Below, piece by piece: positions 8,357 to 17,100 of a stretch of DNA of 17,708 nucleotides (position 1 is its first letter; every line of letters starts with the position of its first letter). The notes beneath the pieces are model-generated. The model was not told where the DNA came from and did not search any database. It was given only the letters and a program-made list of their open reading frames with translations. Where the stretch lies: contig JAISTL010000184.1 of the NCBI GenBank assembly GCA_031272615.1, positions 1-17,708 on the forward strand. The letters are read 5' to 3'. The DNA is from Methylobacteriaceae bacterium. Lineage in GTDB: Bacteria; Pseudomonadota; Alphaproteobacteria; Rhizobiales; Beijerinckiaceae. A program made the translations under genes and the position numbers.

Positions 8357-9511
8357 ATGCAGCGGACGTATGAGTTTACCAGCGAATCCGTGGCAGCGGG
8401 GCATCCGGACAAGGTGTGCGACAGGATTTCCGACGAAGTGGTGGACCTCTTCCTGGCCGAGGATCCCAAGGCGCGGGTGGCCTGTGAAGTGCTCGCGACC
8501 ACCAACCGGGTGGTGATTTCCGGCGAAGTGCGTGGAGCGGAGGCCATTACCGAAGAGCGGGTTCGCCAAAGGGTGCGTGAGACCATCCGGGCGCTCGGCT
8601 ATACCCACCGGGGGTTCAACGCGGAGGCGGAAATCACCTATCTCCTGCACGAACAGTCACCGGACATCGGGACTAAGGTGGACACCGGCGGCGCCGGGGA
8701 CCAGGGTCTGATGTTCGGCTACGCCACCGATGAAACCGAGGAGTTGATGCCGGCGCCGCTGGTGTATGCCCACAGGATTCTCAAGCTCCTCGCCGACGCC
8801 CGCAAGGGTCCGAAACTGGCCGGCGTGCTGGGGCCCGATGCCAAAAGCCAAGTCACCCTGCGCTATGTCGACGGCAAACCGGTGGGCGTCACCCGGCTGG
8901 TGCTTTCCACCCAGCATTTCGACCGGAAACTCAGCTCGGAAGACGTGCGGGAGTTCGTGCGGCCGATTGTGGCGGCCGCGCTGCCCGAAGGCTTCATGCC
9001 GCCGGACGATGATTTCTTTGTCAATCCGACGGGGGCGTTCACCACCGGCGGTCCGGAGGCTGATACCGGCCTTACCGGCCGCAAGATCATCGTCGACACC
9101 TACGGCGGCGCGGCGCCCCACGGCGGCGGCGCGTTCTCGGGAAAAGACCCGACCAAGGTTGACCGCTCCGCCGCCTACGCCATGCGGTACCTCGCCAAGA
9201 ATGTCGTGGCGGCGGGGCTGGCGCGCAAGGCGACGCTGCAGGTCGCCTACGCCATCGGCGAGGAAAAGCCGCTCTCCTTTTATGCCGATCTGCACGGGAC
9301 CGGCACGGTGGACGAAGAGAAACTGGCGAACGTGCTGAAGCAGCAGCTGAATGGCCTGACTCCCCGCGGCATCATCGACGGGCTGGGGCTGGAGAAGCCG
9401 ATTTACGCCCGCACCGCCGCCTACGGCCATTTCGGCCGCCCGCCCGAAGATGACGGCGGGTTCTCATGGGAGAAAACCGACCTGGCGGAGAAGCTGAAGA
9501 AGCTGTTTTGA
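8357..9511 (+). CDS. metK: S-adenosylmethionine synthetase (methionine adenosyltransferase)
   Basis: This cytoplasmic enzyme makes SAM from ATP and methionine with release of phosphate and diphosphate; it is a homotetramer requiring Mg and K. At 384 aa from ATG 8357 it has the same length as E. coli MetK. All signatures are visible: [13 protein letters not shown] (H16, K19), [12 protein letters not shown] (112-123), [21 protein letters not shown], and the phosphate loop [19 protein letters not shown] beginning near residue 256. Two ATGs occur in tandem (8354 and 8357). The purine run GGGGAGGG at 8345-8352 gives the better spacing to 8357, but 8354 is possible and adds one Met. SAM from this gene would also serve the type III methyltransferase at the window end, as it would any methylase. 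Confidence 0.98.
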   Translation: MQRTYEFTSESVAAGHPDKVCDRISDEVVDLFLAEDPKARVACEVLATTNRVVISGEVRGAEAITEERVRQRVRETIRALGYTHRGFNAEAEITYLLHEQSPDIGTKVDTGGAGDQGLMFGYATDETEELMPAPLVYAHRILKLLADARKGPKLAGVLGPDAKSQVTLRYVDGKPVGVTRLVLSTQHFDRKLSSEDVREFVRPIVAAALPEGFMPPDDDFFVNPTGAFTTGGPEADTGLTGRKIIVDTYGGAAPHGGGAFSGKDPTKVDRSAAYAMRYLAKNVVAAGLARKATLQVAYAIGEEKPLSFYADLHGTGTVDEEKLANVLKQQLNGLTPRGIIDGLGLEKPIYARTAAYGHFGRPPEDDGGFSWEKTDLAEKLKKLF

Positions 9512-9566
9512 AGACCGCGGCGTTTCGCGCGGGATTTGCATCGCCGGCCGCGTCATCCTCCGGATC

Positions 9567-9591
9567 GTGCCGCTCGAGAGTGACGCGGCAC
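9567..9591. terminator. Hairpin between convergent metK and the AlbA_2 gene
   Basis: GTGCCGC (9567-9573) and GCGGCAC (9585-9591) form a perfect 7-bp stem with an 11-nt loop, in the 100-bp gap where two genes converge. That position fits a bidirectional terminator, but neither strand has a following T tract, so the call is weak. Confidence 0.3.
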
Positions 9592-9611
9592 CGGTTGGGG
9601 AGCAATCCCGG

Positions 9612-11030
9612 CTAATCCGCCACCTCCCAGTATCCCGAGCGGTCGGAACCGGCGCGACGGATGAGACCGGCATCGCTGAGGCCCTTCAGTTTGCGGGCAA
9701 CGGTGCGCACCGAGAAACCGGTGGCGGCGGCCAGTTTCCTGTGGGTGAGTGTGGGATCGCCCCGCAGGGCGCTGAGAAATTTCGCGGTGTCGGTTCCTGT
9801 GTCACCGTCTGTGCCGTTATCCATGCCATTATCAGTGCCATTATCTGTGCCATGATTGGAGCCGTTTGGCATAGATGTTTTTTCATAATTCAGATTTTTC
9901 AACGTCACCACAAAGGTTTGCTCCGTTGAGCGGAACACCGGCGCGGCGTCGGCGGGGTATTGGTCGATGATCTTCCTGAGGCCGCTGCCGCGCCGCTCCA
10001 TCAGCTTCAGGCGGCTGAAAATATCGCAGAGAATGGGGTTGCGGCGTATCGACGGCACATCGTGAATGTCCAAATCCTGAATGCGCTTGCCGTCGGGCAT
10101 GCCGCCGGGAGACACGATCTCGAGGCGGTCATCGTACATGTCGACGTGGATTTCACTGCCCCGAATCATGTAATTGCGATGAACGAGCGCGTTCACCAAC
10201 GCTTCGTGCACCGCCTCGAGGGGATAATCGGGCAGTTCAACCCTGCCGGAGCCGGTCTTTTTCCATTTGACCGACGAGTTGTGACGCACGAATTTCAGGG
10301 AGTCGGTGAGCAGGGATATGGCATTGCTCTGGAACTCGTCACTGTCGAGGGCGTCAATGTATAATCCGCCTTTTTTCAAGCCGTTCCAGCGGGTGCAGAA
10401 GACCCGGGACTGGTAGATCGGGCATTGATCGGCGAACAGCGCGCCGACGAATGTCAGCGCGTCATGGTCGGAGAGCATGCCGAAAGACCGATAATCCCTC
10501 GGTTTCTCCACGCTGCCGCCGGTTTTCTCCTTGTAGGTCGCTTCGAACAGCGTGTAGCTGTAATCGGTGAAGCGGTATTTGGTTTCAATGGCGTCGAAGG
10601 TCTGATGCAGGCCTTTCAGAAGCAGCTCGTTGAGAACGGCGGCAGGGGCCACAGCGGATTCGTTGCCGATGCGGTAGTATGCGGCCTTGTTGCCGTCACC
10701 GGTGTAATAGTAGGGCGGGTGGCCGCCGCCGGACACCTGCAGCCGCAGAATGTCCTTTCCATCGACGTGAAGCGGTTCCAGCACAATGTCTTTCAGCGCC
10801 GGTTCGATCCGCGCCCTGATGAGCTCGCTGACCTTCGCGGCGTCCTGCTGCGGGGATTTTAAACCGGTGACGCGGCCGTCATCGGAGACTCCGAAATAGA
10901 TGCTGCCGCCGACGCCGTTGGCGAACGCGCTGACGGTCTTCAGCCAACTGCGCGGTCGGTTGGCCTCAACGTCCGACTTGAATTCATATTCCGTTGCTTC
11001 CGCAATCAGAAGCTGTGTGAGCGTTGCCAT
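9612..11030 (-). CDS. AlbA_2 (Schlafen-like) domain, RecG-C-terminal-like ATP-binding transcriptional regulator
   Basis: This 472-aa protein belongs to the COG2865-type family. Residues 1 to about 125 form the AlbA_2/divergent DNA-binding domain (EYEFKSD near residue 14, then FANGVGGSIYFGVSDDG). The middle carries a GHKL-like ATP-binding element (HEALVNALVHRNY at 275-287, DDRLEIVSPGGMP, and ERRGSGL at 345-351). A linker rich in Thr-Asp-Asn-Gly spans 392-415. Residues 416-472 form a winged helix (LTHRKLAAATGFSVRTVARKL...GLIRR). I chose ATG 11030 rather than an upstream start at 11078 because GGGAG lies 9 nt before it and homology begins there. The biochemical role is unknown; members are annotated as putative regulators and often accompany mobile or defence loci. 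It faces metK and diverges from ilvD, so it looks inserted. Confidence 0.85.
   Translation of the reverse strand: MATLTQLLIAEATEYEFKSDVEANRPRSWLKTVSAFANGVGGSIYFGVSDDGRVTGLKSPQQDAAKVSELIRARIEPALKDIVLEPLHVDGKDILRLQVSGGGHPPYYYTGDGNKAAYYRIGNESAVAPAAVLNELLLKGLHQTFDAIETKYRFTDYSYTLFEATYKEKTGGSVEKPRDYRSFGMLSDHDALTFVGALFADQCPIYQSRVFCTRWNGLKKGGLYIDALDSDEFQSNAISLLTDSLKFVRHNSSVKWKKTGSGRVELPDYPLEAVHEALVNALVHRNYMIRGSEIHVDMYDDRLEIVSPGGMPDGKRIQDLDIHDVPSIRRNPILCDIFSRLKLMERRGSGLRKIIDQYPADAAPVFRSTEQTFVVTLKNLNYEKTSMPNGSNHGTDNGTDNGMDNGTDGDTGTDTAKFLSALRGDPTLTHRKLAAATGFSVRTVARKLKGLSDAGLIRRAGSDRSGYWEVAD
9787..9858. repeat. Degenerate 12-bp tandem repeat in the regulator's linker
   Basis: About six 12-bp units are present, the best being 9811-9822 (gtgccgttatcc), 9823-9834 (atgccattatca), 9835-9846 (gtgccattatct) and 9847-9858 (gtgccatgattg); those at 9787-9810 are more diverged. 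The unit length is a multiple of three, so copy-number change would alter linker length without frameshift. On the minus strand it encodes repeated (Thr/Met)-Asp-Asn-Gly. Confidence 0.8.
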
Positions 11031-11345
11031 CAAACGGAACTCCCATGTGGACGGCGTCTGGGTGTGCCGGAAAGCCATCAGGCCGCCGGCGGCGGAGTCA
11101 GTGACTTTCTACCACAGTTTTAGCGTTTGGAGGATAGGGAAATGCGGCGCGGCCGGCGATTTCGTCTCCCGGCGCATTTTTATGAAAAAACGCGTTTTCC
11201 TGTATCGGAAAATGGATTAAACAGCAGGGCGGCGATTGTCCGGCCGGGCGTTTCCGGCGCCCGGGCGGAGGGTCGGTTTTTTCGTGACGCGCCGGTTCAC
11301 ACGGCGCGGCCTTTCCGTTCGCTCAACACAAGAAGAAGAACAGCC
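11031..11345. promoter_or_regulatory. 315-bp divergent intergenic region / ilvD leader
   Basis: No independent gene is supported. It holds GGAGG at 11129-11133, 8 nt before ATG 11142, whose frame stays open all the way into ilvD. It also holds an A/T stem (TTTTT at 11177-11181 with the A run at 11185-11190, flanked by GC pairs) followed by TTTT, and the overlapping hairpins described separately. A promoter for each divergent gene must lie here, but I cannot point to a convincing -35/-10 pair. Confidence 0.45.
11244..11282 (+). terminator. Overlapping hairpins plus T6: candidate ilvD attenuator or orphan terminator
   Basis: Hairpin A pairs CCGGGCG (11244-11250) with CGCCCGG (11258-11264) perfectly. 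Hairpin B pairs 11254-11262 with GGGTCGG (11270-11276) using a 2-nt bulge, and runs straight into T6 at 11277-11282. The two share bases, so they exclude each other, as antiterminator and terminator would. No + strand gene ends upstream within 1.7 kb, so a simple end-of-gene terminator is unlikely. Confidence 0.4.
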
Positions 11346-13190
11346 ATGCCCAAATACCGTTCAGCCACCACTTTCGAAGGACGCAACATGGCCGGAGCCA
11401 GGGCTCTCTGGCGGGCCACCGGTGTTGCCGATGCCGATTTCGGCAAGCCCGTCATTGCGGTTGTCAACTCCTTCACCGAGTTCAATCCCGGGCACGTGCA
11501 CCTCCGGGAGGTGGCGCAGGCGGTGGCCGAAGCGGTGCGCCAGGCGGGGGGAATTCCCCGGGAATTCAACACCATCGCCGTGGATGACGGCATCGCCATG
11601 GGCCACACCGGCATGCTCTATTCGCTGCCCTCGCGGGACCTCATCGCCGACACGGTGGAATACATGGTCAACGCCCACTGCGCCGACGCCATGATCTGCA
11701 TTTCCAACTGCGACAAAATCACCCCGGGGATGCTGATGGCGGCGATGCGCCTGAACATCCCGGCGGTGTTCGTTTCCGGCGGGCCGATGGAGGCCGGCGT
11801 TGTGCCCGCCGATACGGCGCTGGGCAAGCTGGACCTCATCGATGCCATGAAGCAGGGCGCCGACCCGTCGGTGCCCGACGCCCAGTCCGACCTGGTGGAG
11901 CGTTACGCCTGCCCCACCTGCGGCTCCTGCGCCGGCATGTTCACCGCCAATTCCATGAACTGCCTGGCCGAGGCGCTGGGCATGGCGCTGCCGGGGAACG
12001 GCACGCTCGTTGCCACCCATACCGACCGCAAGCGCCTGTTCGAGGACGCAGGGCGGCGGATTGTGGCGCTCACCGAAGCGTGGTACACCCACGAGGACGC
12101 CGCGGTGCTGCCGCGGTCCATCGCCACCCGCGAGGCGTTCCTCAACGCCATGGTGCTGGACATCGCCATGGGCGGTTCCACCAACACGGTGCTGCATCTC
12201 CTCGCCATCGCCCAGGAGGCGGGGGTGGATTTCACCATGAAGGACATCGACGCCCTCTCCCGCAAGGTGCCGCATCTGTGCAAGGTGGCGCCCTCCACCC
12301 AGGTGTTCCACGTGGAGGACGTGCATCGGGCCGGCGGCGTCATCGCCATTCTCGGTGAGCTGGCGCGGGGCGGCCTCGTCAATGTTGACGTGACGAACGT
12401 GTTGCAGCAAAAGCTTTCTGAGACGCTGGAGCAGTGGGATATCCGCCGCGGTGCAACGGAGGAGGTGAAGACCTTCTATCGCGCCGGGCCGGCCCGCAAG
12501 CGCACGGTGCACCCCTATTCCCAAGGCGAGCGCTTCCCGTCGCTGGATACTGACCGCGTGGGCGGCTGCATCCGTGACATCGCCCACGCCTACAGCGCCG
12601 ACGGCGGCCTGGCGATTCTCTTCGGCAACATCGCCACCTCGGGCTCCATCGTCAAGACCGCGGGGGTAGCGGCGGAAAACCTGGTGTTCAAGGGCACGGC
12701 GCGGGTGTTCGAATCCCAGGAGAGCGCCTCCGAGGGCATTCTGAACGGCACGGTCAAGGCCGGCGACGTGGTGGTCATCCGGTACGAGGGCCCCAAGGGT
12801 GGCCCGGGGATGCAGGAAATGCTCTACCCCACCACCTATCTCAAATCCATGCACCTCGGCACCCAGTGCGCGCTGATCACCGACGGGCGCTTTTCCGGCG
12901 GCACCTCGGGCCTTTCCATTGGCCACATTTCGCCGGAAGCGGCGAGCAAGGGCGAAATCGCCCTCATCGAAGACGGCGACCCGATTGCCATCAACATTCC
13001 CGAGCGGACCCTCACTCTCGAGGTTGCGGAGGCGGAACTCGCCAAACGCCGGGAGGCCATGGAGAAGCGCGCCAGGCCCTGGCAGCCGGAGAACCGCCAA
13101 CGCGAGGTGTCCTTCGCCCTCAAGGTGTATGCCCATATGGCGATGAGCGCCGACGTCGGCGCCGTGCGCAACAAGGCGTTCATCGAGTGA
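11346..13190 (+). CDS. ilvD: Dihydroxy-acid dehydratase
   Basis: This 614-aa enzyme catalyses the third common step of valine, isoleucine and leucine/pantothenate synthesis, dehydrating 2,3-dihydroxy-isovalerate and -methylvalerate to the 2-keto acids. It carries an Fe-S cluster. Visible hallmarks are NCDKITPGM (C122, D123, K124), [19 protein letters not shown] (C189, C192, C195) and [21 protein letters not shown] near the C-terminus. The N-terminal segment reads [13 protein letters not shown], like E. coli IlvD, without the extra cysteine of the plant/mycobacterial [2Fe-2S] type. An oxygen-sensitive [4Fe-4S] form is therefore inferred. The start [17 protein letters not shown] matches the family start; the upstream site (AAGAAGAAG) is weak. 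The same frame is open back to ATG 11142, which has a better ribosome binding site and would add 68 residues. Confidence 0.97.
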   Translation: MPKYRSATTFEGRNMAGARALWRATGVADADFGKPVIAVVNSFTEFNPGHVHLREVAQAVAEAVRQAGGIPREFNTIAVDDGIAMGHTGMLYSLPSRDLIADTVEYMVNAHCADAMICISNCDKITPGMLMAAMRLNIPAVFVSGGPMEAGVVPADTALGKLDLIDAMKQGADPSVPDAQSDLVERYACPTCGSCAGMFTANSMNCLAEALGMALPGNGTLVATHTDRKRLFEDAGRRIVALTEAWYTHEDAAVLPRSIATREAFLNAMVLDIAMGGSTNTVLHLLAIAQEAGVDFTMKDIDALSRKVPHLCKVAPSTQVFHVEDVHRAGGVIAILGELARGGLVNVDVTNVLQQKLSETLEQWDIRRGATEEVKTFYRAGPARKRTVHPYSQGERFPSLDTDRVGGCIRDIAHAYSADGGLAILFGNIATSGSIVKTAGVAAENLVFKGTARVFESQESASEGILNGTVKAGDVVVIRYEGPKGGPGMQEMLYPTTYLKSMHLGTQCALITDGRFSGGTSGLSIGHISPEAASKGEIALIEDGDPIAINIPERTLTLEVAEAELAKRREAMEKRARPWQPENRQREVSFALKVYAHMAMSADVGAVRNKAFIE

Positions 13191-13401
13191 ACCACACCAC
13201 CGGGGTGCGGGCGGTATACCGGTGAGGGATTCCGGTGGGGAGTGGACGGGTTTGCCCTGTTGCCGCATGCTCCACCGGTGGAAATGTCTCACCCTCGGAG
13301 CGGCGCCGGCGGCGGAACTGCAACCGGCAGAGGGGGCGGTTTCGTCCATCGTGTTCACCAAAACCCCCGGGCCCACTCCCGCCGCTGTCGCGAGTGGTGC
13401 A

Positions 13402-13462
13402 AATGTATTGCGGGTGTCACACATTCGTGATACATTCCGGCCAAACCTCATGTGAAGGGAGG
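13402..13462 (+). promoter_or_regulatory. Toxin-antitoxin promoter/operator and ribosome binding site
   Basis: TTGCGG (13408-13413) and TACATT (13431-13436) are spaced exactly 17 bp as a -35/-10 pair. Overlapping them is a perfect 7-bp inverted repeat AATGTAT (13402-13408)/ATACATT (13430-13436). Within it lies a nearly perfect inverted repeat GTGTCAC (13414-13420)/GTGATAC (13427-13433). This fits autoregulation by the antitoxin, as known for RelB/DinJ systems. GGGAGG at 13457-13462 sits 8 nt before the antitoxin ATG. The rest of the 280-bp gap after ilvD contains only a 12-bp palindrome (13271-13282) and no gene. Confidence 0.55.
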
Positions 13463-13470
13463 CTCGATCC

Positions 13471-13764
13471 ATGGCCAAAACAGCGGTCATCAACGTGCGC
13501 ACGGAACCAAGCATCAAAGCCCAAGCGGAAGCCCTGTACAACAGCATGGGCGTGTCGCTCTCCGATGCCATCAACATGTTCCTGTACAAATCCATCGACC
13601 ATCGGGGGCTTCCCTTTGAGCTCTGCCGTGAAATCCCGAATGCCGAAACCCTTGCGGCGATGAAAGAAGCGGGCGATATCGCCGCCGGGAGGGTTCCGGC
13701 AAAGTCCTATTCTTCCTTCAGGGAAATGCTTAACGAAACGCTTGCTGAAGACGCAGAGGAATGA
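13471..13764 (+). CDS. RelB/DinJ-family antitoxin
   Basis: This 97-aa protein has a ribbon-helix-helix N-terminus typical of DinJ/RelB antitoxins: a short beta strand (TAVINVRTEPSIKAQAEAL) and then the helix-turn-helix pair (MGVSLSDAINMFLYKSIDHRG). The C-terminal half (residues about 50-97, with SFREMLNETLAEDAEE) is expected to wrap the toxin. Family knowledge: it neutralises YafQ/RelE-type ribonuclease and, alone or with toxin, represses its own promoter; it is degraded by Lon/Clp under stress. The dyads just upstream support autoregulation. It is followed after 3 bp by the toxin. The operon lies between ilvD and a type III restriction locus, an accessory setting. Confidence 0.92.
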   Translation: MAKTAVINVRTEPSIKAQAEALYNSMGVSLSDAINMFLYKSIDHRGLPFELCREIPNAETLAAMKEAGDIAAGRVPAKSYSSFREMLNETLAEDAEE

Positions 13765-13767
13765 GTC

Positions 13768-14055
13768 TTGGGCGAAACGCTGGAATTGAAGCAAACCACT
13801 CAGTTCAAAAAAGACTTGCGCCGCATGGTGAAACGCGGCGCAGACATGAATTTGCTCGATGAAGTCATTTCGCTGTTACTGGAACGGAAACAGCTCCCCG
13901 ACAAATACCGTGACCACCCCTTGAGTGGGGACTGGGCAGGGTATCGTGATTGTCACGTGTTGCTGGACTGGCTGTTGATTTACATGATAAATGATGACGC
14001 ACTGATTTTGACGGCAACCCGCACCGGGACGCACAGCGACATTTTCCAGAGATAG
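13768..14055 (+). CDS. YafQ-family mRNA interferase toxin
   Basis: This 95-aa RelE/ParE-superfamily toxin is close in layout to E. coli YafQ, a ribosome-dependent mRNA endonuclease. The catalytic set of YafQ is fully conserved and largely at the same numbers: H50 in DHPL, H63, D67 and W68 in CHVLLDW, and H89 with F93 in GTHSDIF. The toxin is therefore predicted active. It lies in the same frame as the antitoxin, starting with TTG at 13768 just two codons after the antitoxin start-stop region. GAGGA at 13755-13759, inside the last antitoxin codons, gives normal spacing; the ATG at 13761 is in another frame. A rare TTG start would keep toxin translation below antitoxin translation. It ends 54 bp from the convergent res gene. 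Confidence 0.92.
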   Translation: MGETLELKQTTQFKKDLRRMVKRGADMNLLDEVISLLLERKQLPDKYRDHPLSGDWAGYRDCHVLLDWLLIYMINDDALILTATRTGTHSDIFQR

Positions 14056-14109
14056 AAGCAAAGCCATCCGCGGTCGATACACTTTTCGGGTTCGCGCCAA
14101 GCCTTCTGC

Positions 14110-17100
14110 CTACAGCGCTTTCATCACCTCCAACAACTCGTGGTAGTCGGTGACATTGTGGTATTTTACGCCCGCTGTGGAAAACTCATTGAACAGCTTT
14201 TTTGCGCACTCGATTTTGTTTTTCTCAATCGGGCGCAGATCCAGACTGTCCATCGAGCCCTTGGTTTCGGCGATGAAGAAAATGTGTTTCACGGCGCCCT
14301 GATGGAAGGCTATGGCCCAATCCGGGGAGTAGTTGCCGACGGGGGTCGGGATGGAAAAGCCTTTCGGACCGGCGGGCAATTTGGCGAACACAACCACCTC
14401 GTCGGCGGTGTCCACATCTTCGGCGAACCTGCGCTCGATACTGTCCGCGGCGGTTCCGTCGGTGAATACGTAATCCTGTATGGCTTTCTTCGCGAGGTAC
14501 GCCTTGTTGTAACCCTCCGAACTCCGGCCGACGTTGAAGATTTGCTGTGTGTACGGCGGTTCGGCGCTGGGCCGATACGTCACACACTCAACAATCACGT
14601 CGGCCTTTTGGTTGTTGATTTCTTTGATGACTTTCCGGATAAACTCTTCCGGATTCCGTCTGAACATCTGAAGCGCCACCGGGTTTTTTTCTTTCAGGCG
14701 GTTGAGAATCACCGCCACCGTCCGGCGGGTGAGCGTCGTGCCTTCGGCGATTTTTCCGATGAGGTCATAGGTCACCGAACCGCCCCCGACGTCAGGGAGT
14801 GTTTTGGTGCGGGAGCGCGAGATATCGAAGGATACTCCGCTTTGTTGGCCGACGGTGAGCGTATAGGTAAGCTCGGTGACAGACAATCCAGCGGCGAGGG
14901 CGGCGACGGTGTTTTCTATCAGTTGTGTGCTTTTAAACTCGACCGTATACGCATAACGGTGGTTGATTCTGTTCCAAAGCTCCTGAAACTCCGGCTTCCA
15001 GAAATTGTCGTTGAGCGGGTTGGCCTTGACGATTGTGTCGTGGCCGTTCTCCGCCATGGTGTTCAGCACGCTTGGGTCAAAGATGCTCTGCACCAGCTGG
15101 TGAACGGTTTCGGCATAAGGGGCGATTTCCGCTTTCATCGGGGCGAAATCGCCTGTTTCGGCGGCGGCGCGATAGGCGGTGGTGACGCCGCCGTTGTCAT
15201 CCACGTAGTCATTGCGAACGAGGTAGTTGTAGATTACTGTCGCTTCCTGAGAGGTCAAAGAATGCGCCTTTCCGCCGACCGTTACGGTTTTGCCCGTAAA
15301 ATACTCCACGCTCGCCCTGGTCGGACGCTCGTACAAGTCCTCCCTGATTCTGCTTTGCAAATCCGTGACAAATCCGGCGTAGCTTTCGCTGGCGATGACC
15401 GTCAATTTGTTGATATCGTGGACGACGGTTTCACCGCATTCGTCGGCATCCTGCCGGTCTCCCTCCTTGTTGACGCACAGGCGCAAGCCGCGCCCGACTT
15501 CCTGCCGCTTGGCGGTGGCGTTGTCCGAATGTTTCAATGTGCAAATCTGGAACACGTTGGGGTTGTCCCAGCCTTCCCTCAGCGCCGAGTGCGAGAAAAT
15601 GAAACGCGTCGGCTCGTCGAAGGAAAGCAGACGTTCCTTGTTTTTCAAAATCAAATCATAAGCCGAAATATCATCGGAAAAGTCACTGCCGCGCTTGATG
15701 GCACTGTTGACCGCGGTGCCCTGTTTGTCGACGGAAAAATAGCCTTCATGGGCAGCGGCCGTGTCGTATTTCGTCAGATACTCCTGGTATTTCGAAGGGA
15801 GTAGTTCCAGGCGCTCATTCAGAGCCGCAACGTATTCTTCCTCAAAGATTTTCCCGTATTCGCCGAGTAGTTCCTCCCTGTCTTTTCCGTATTGGCGGTA
15901 TTTCGACACTTCGTCGATGAAAAACAGTGACAGGCACTTGATGTCCTGCTGGTACAGCTTCTCCTCCTTGTCGAAGTGGGACTGGATGGTTTCGCGTATC
16001 TGAATCCGGCGGATATGACTCTCATTGACATTGCCGACGGCTTCACCCACCGCGAGGGTTCCGCCGTTGGAAAAGGTCACCGTCCCGTTGAAGGGGTTCA
16101 CATCGGTGATGGACAAACCCTTGTATTCCTCCAGCTTTCCGGAGGCCACGAACACGCTGTCGCCGATCCCGAGAATCTGCCGCTCGCGCTTGATGCCGCT
16201 TTGATGCTGCACCTCGAATTCCAGGCGGGCGCGGGGCGGCTTTTTCCGGTCGAGGACGATTTCCTCCAGGTAGAGGTACCGGTCGGCGCCGCGCAGGTTC
16301 TTGATTTCAAAGCCCTTCACCTCGATTTTTTTGACAAGTTTTTTCTGAAACGCGTCCAGCGCATCAAGAACATAAACGAGATTGTGGGAGGTTTTGTGGG
16401 TGGCGGAATAGTTTACTGAAAACAGCGAACCGAACCCTTCCCGCAGAGCGGTTTGGGTGGAGCTGCCGCCCATTTTCTGCGGTTCGTCCAAAATGATGAT
16501 CGGCCGGTTGGCCCTGATGACGTCAATCGGGCAGCGGGAGCCGAATTCATCGCGCTTGGAATAAATGATGCGCGCCGCCTTGTCACCGCCCTTGCCGTCA
16601 ACGTTTTTTGCTTCGTTGAAAGAAGTGGCGAAAGCCTGGATGTTGATGATCATCACGTTGATGCCGGAACCGCTGGAAAACTCGTCCAGCAGATGGAGAT
16701 TTGAGGAACTGTAGACAAAATAACGCGCCTTGAGGCCATAGAGGTCCATGAAGTGTTCCTGCGTGACTTCGAAGGATTTCTTCACCCCCTCGCGGATGGC
16801 GATGGACGGCACGACAACGATAAACTTGCTCCACCCGTAGCGCTGATGGAGTTCAAACATGGTCTTGATATACACGTAGGTTTTGCCGGTGCCGGTTTCC
16901 ATCTCCACATCGAGGCTGACCGCGCCAATCCCCTTGACCAGGGTGGAGGAAAGCTTGATGTTGTTTGCAGTTTGCACGTCGCGGATATTGGCGAGAAGCT
17001 CACTCTCCGAGAGTTCCAGCGGCGCGTTGCGATAGCCGGTGTCCGGTTCATCGGCCTCATCATCGGGAAGCCGCAGATCCAACAGCCTGTCGCCCAAGCC

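Noticed and set aside
11182..11220. 12-codon small ORF ([12 protein letters not shown]) in the ilvD leader
   Set aside because: No ribosome binding site precedes it and it lacks branched-chain residues expected of an ilv leader peptide.
13191..13470. Small coding frames between ilvD and the antitoxin
   Set aside because: They have no ribosome binding site, overlap each other in several frames, and show no family resemblance.
11361..13595. 744-codon open frame antisense to ilvD
   Set aside because: His/Gly/Arg-rich composition typical of an antisense shadow; ilvD on the + strand has full family identity.
14140..15804. 554-codon open frame antisense to res
   Set aside because: Res carries every helicase and nuclease motif on the other strand; the antisense product shows no domain.
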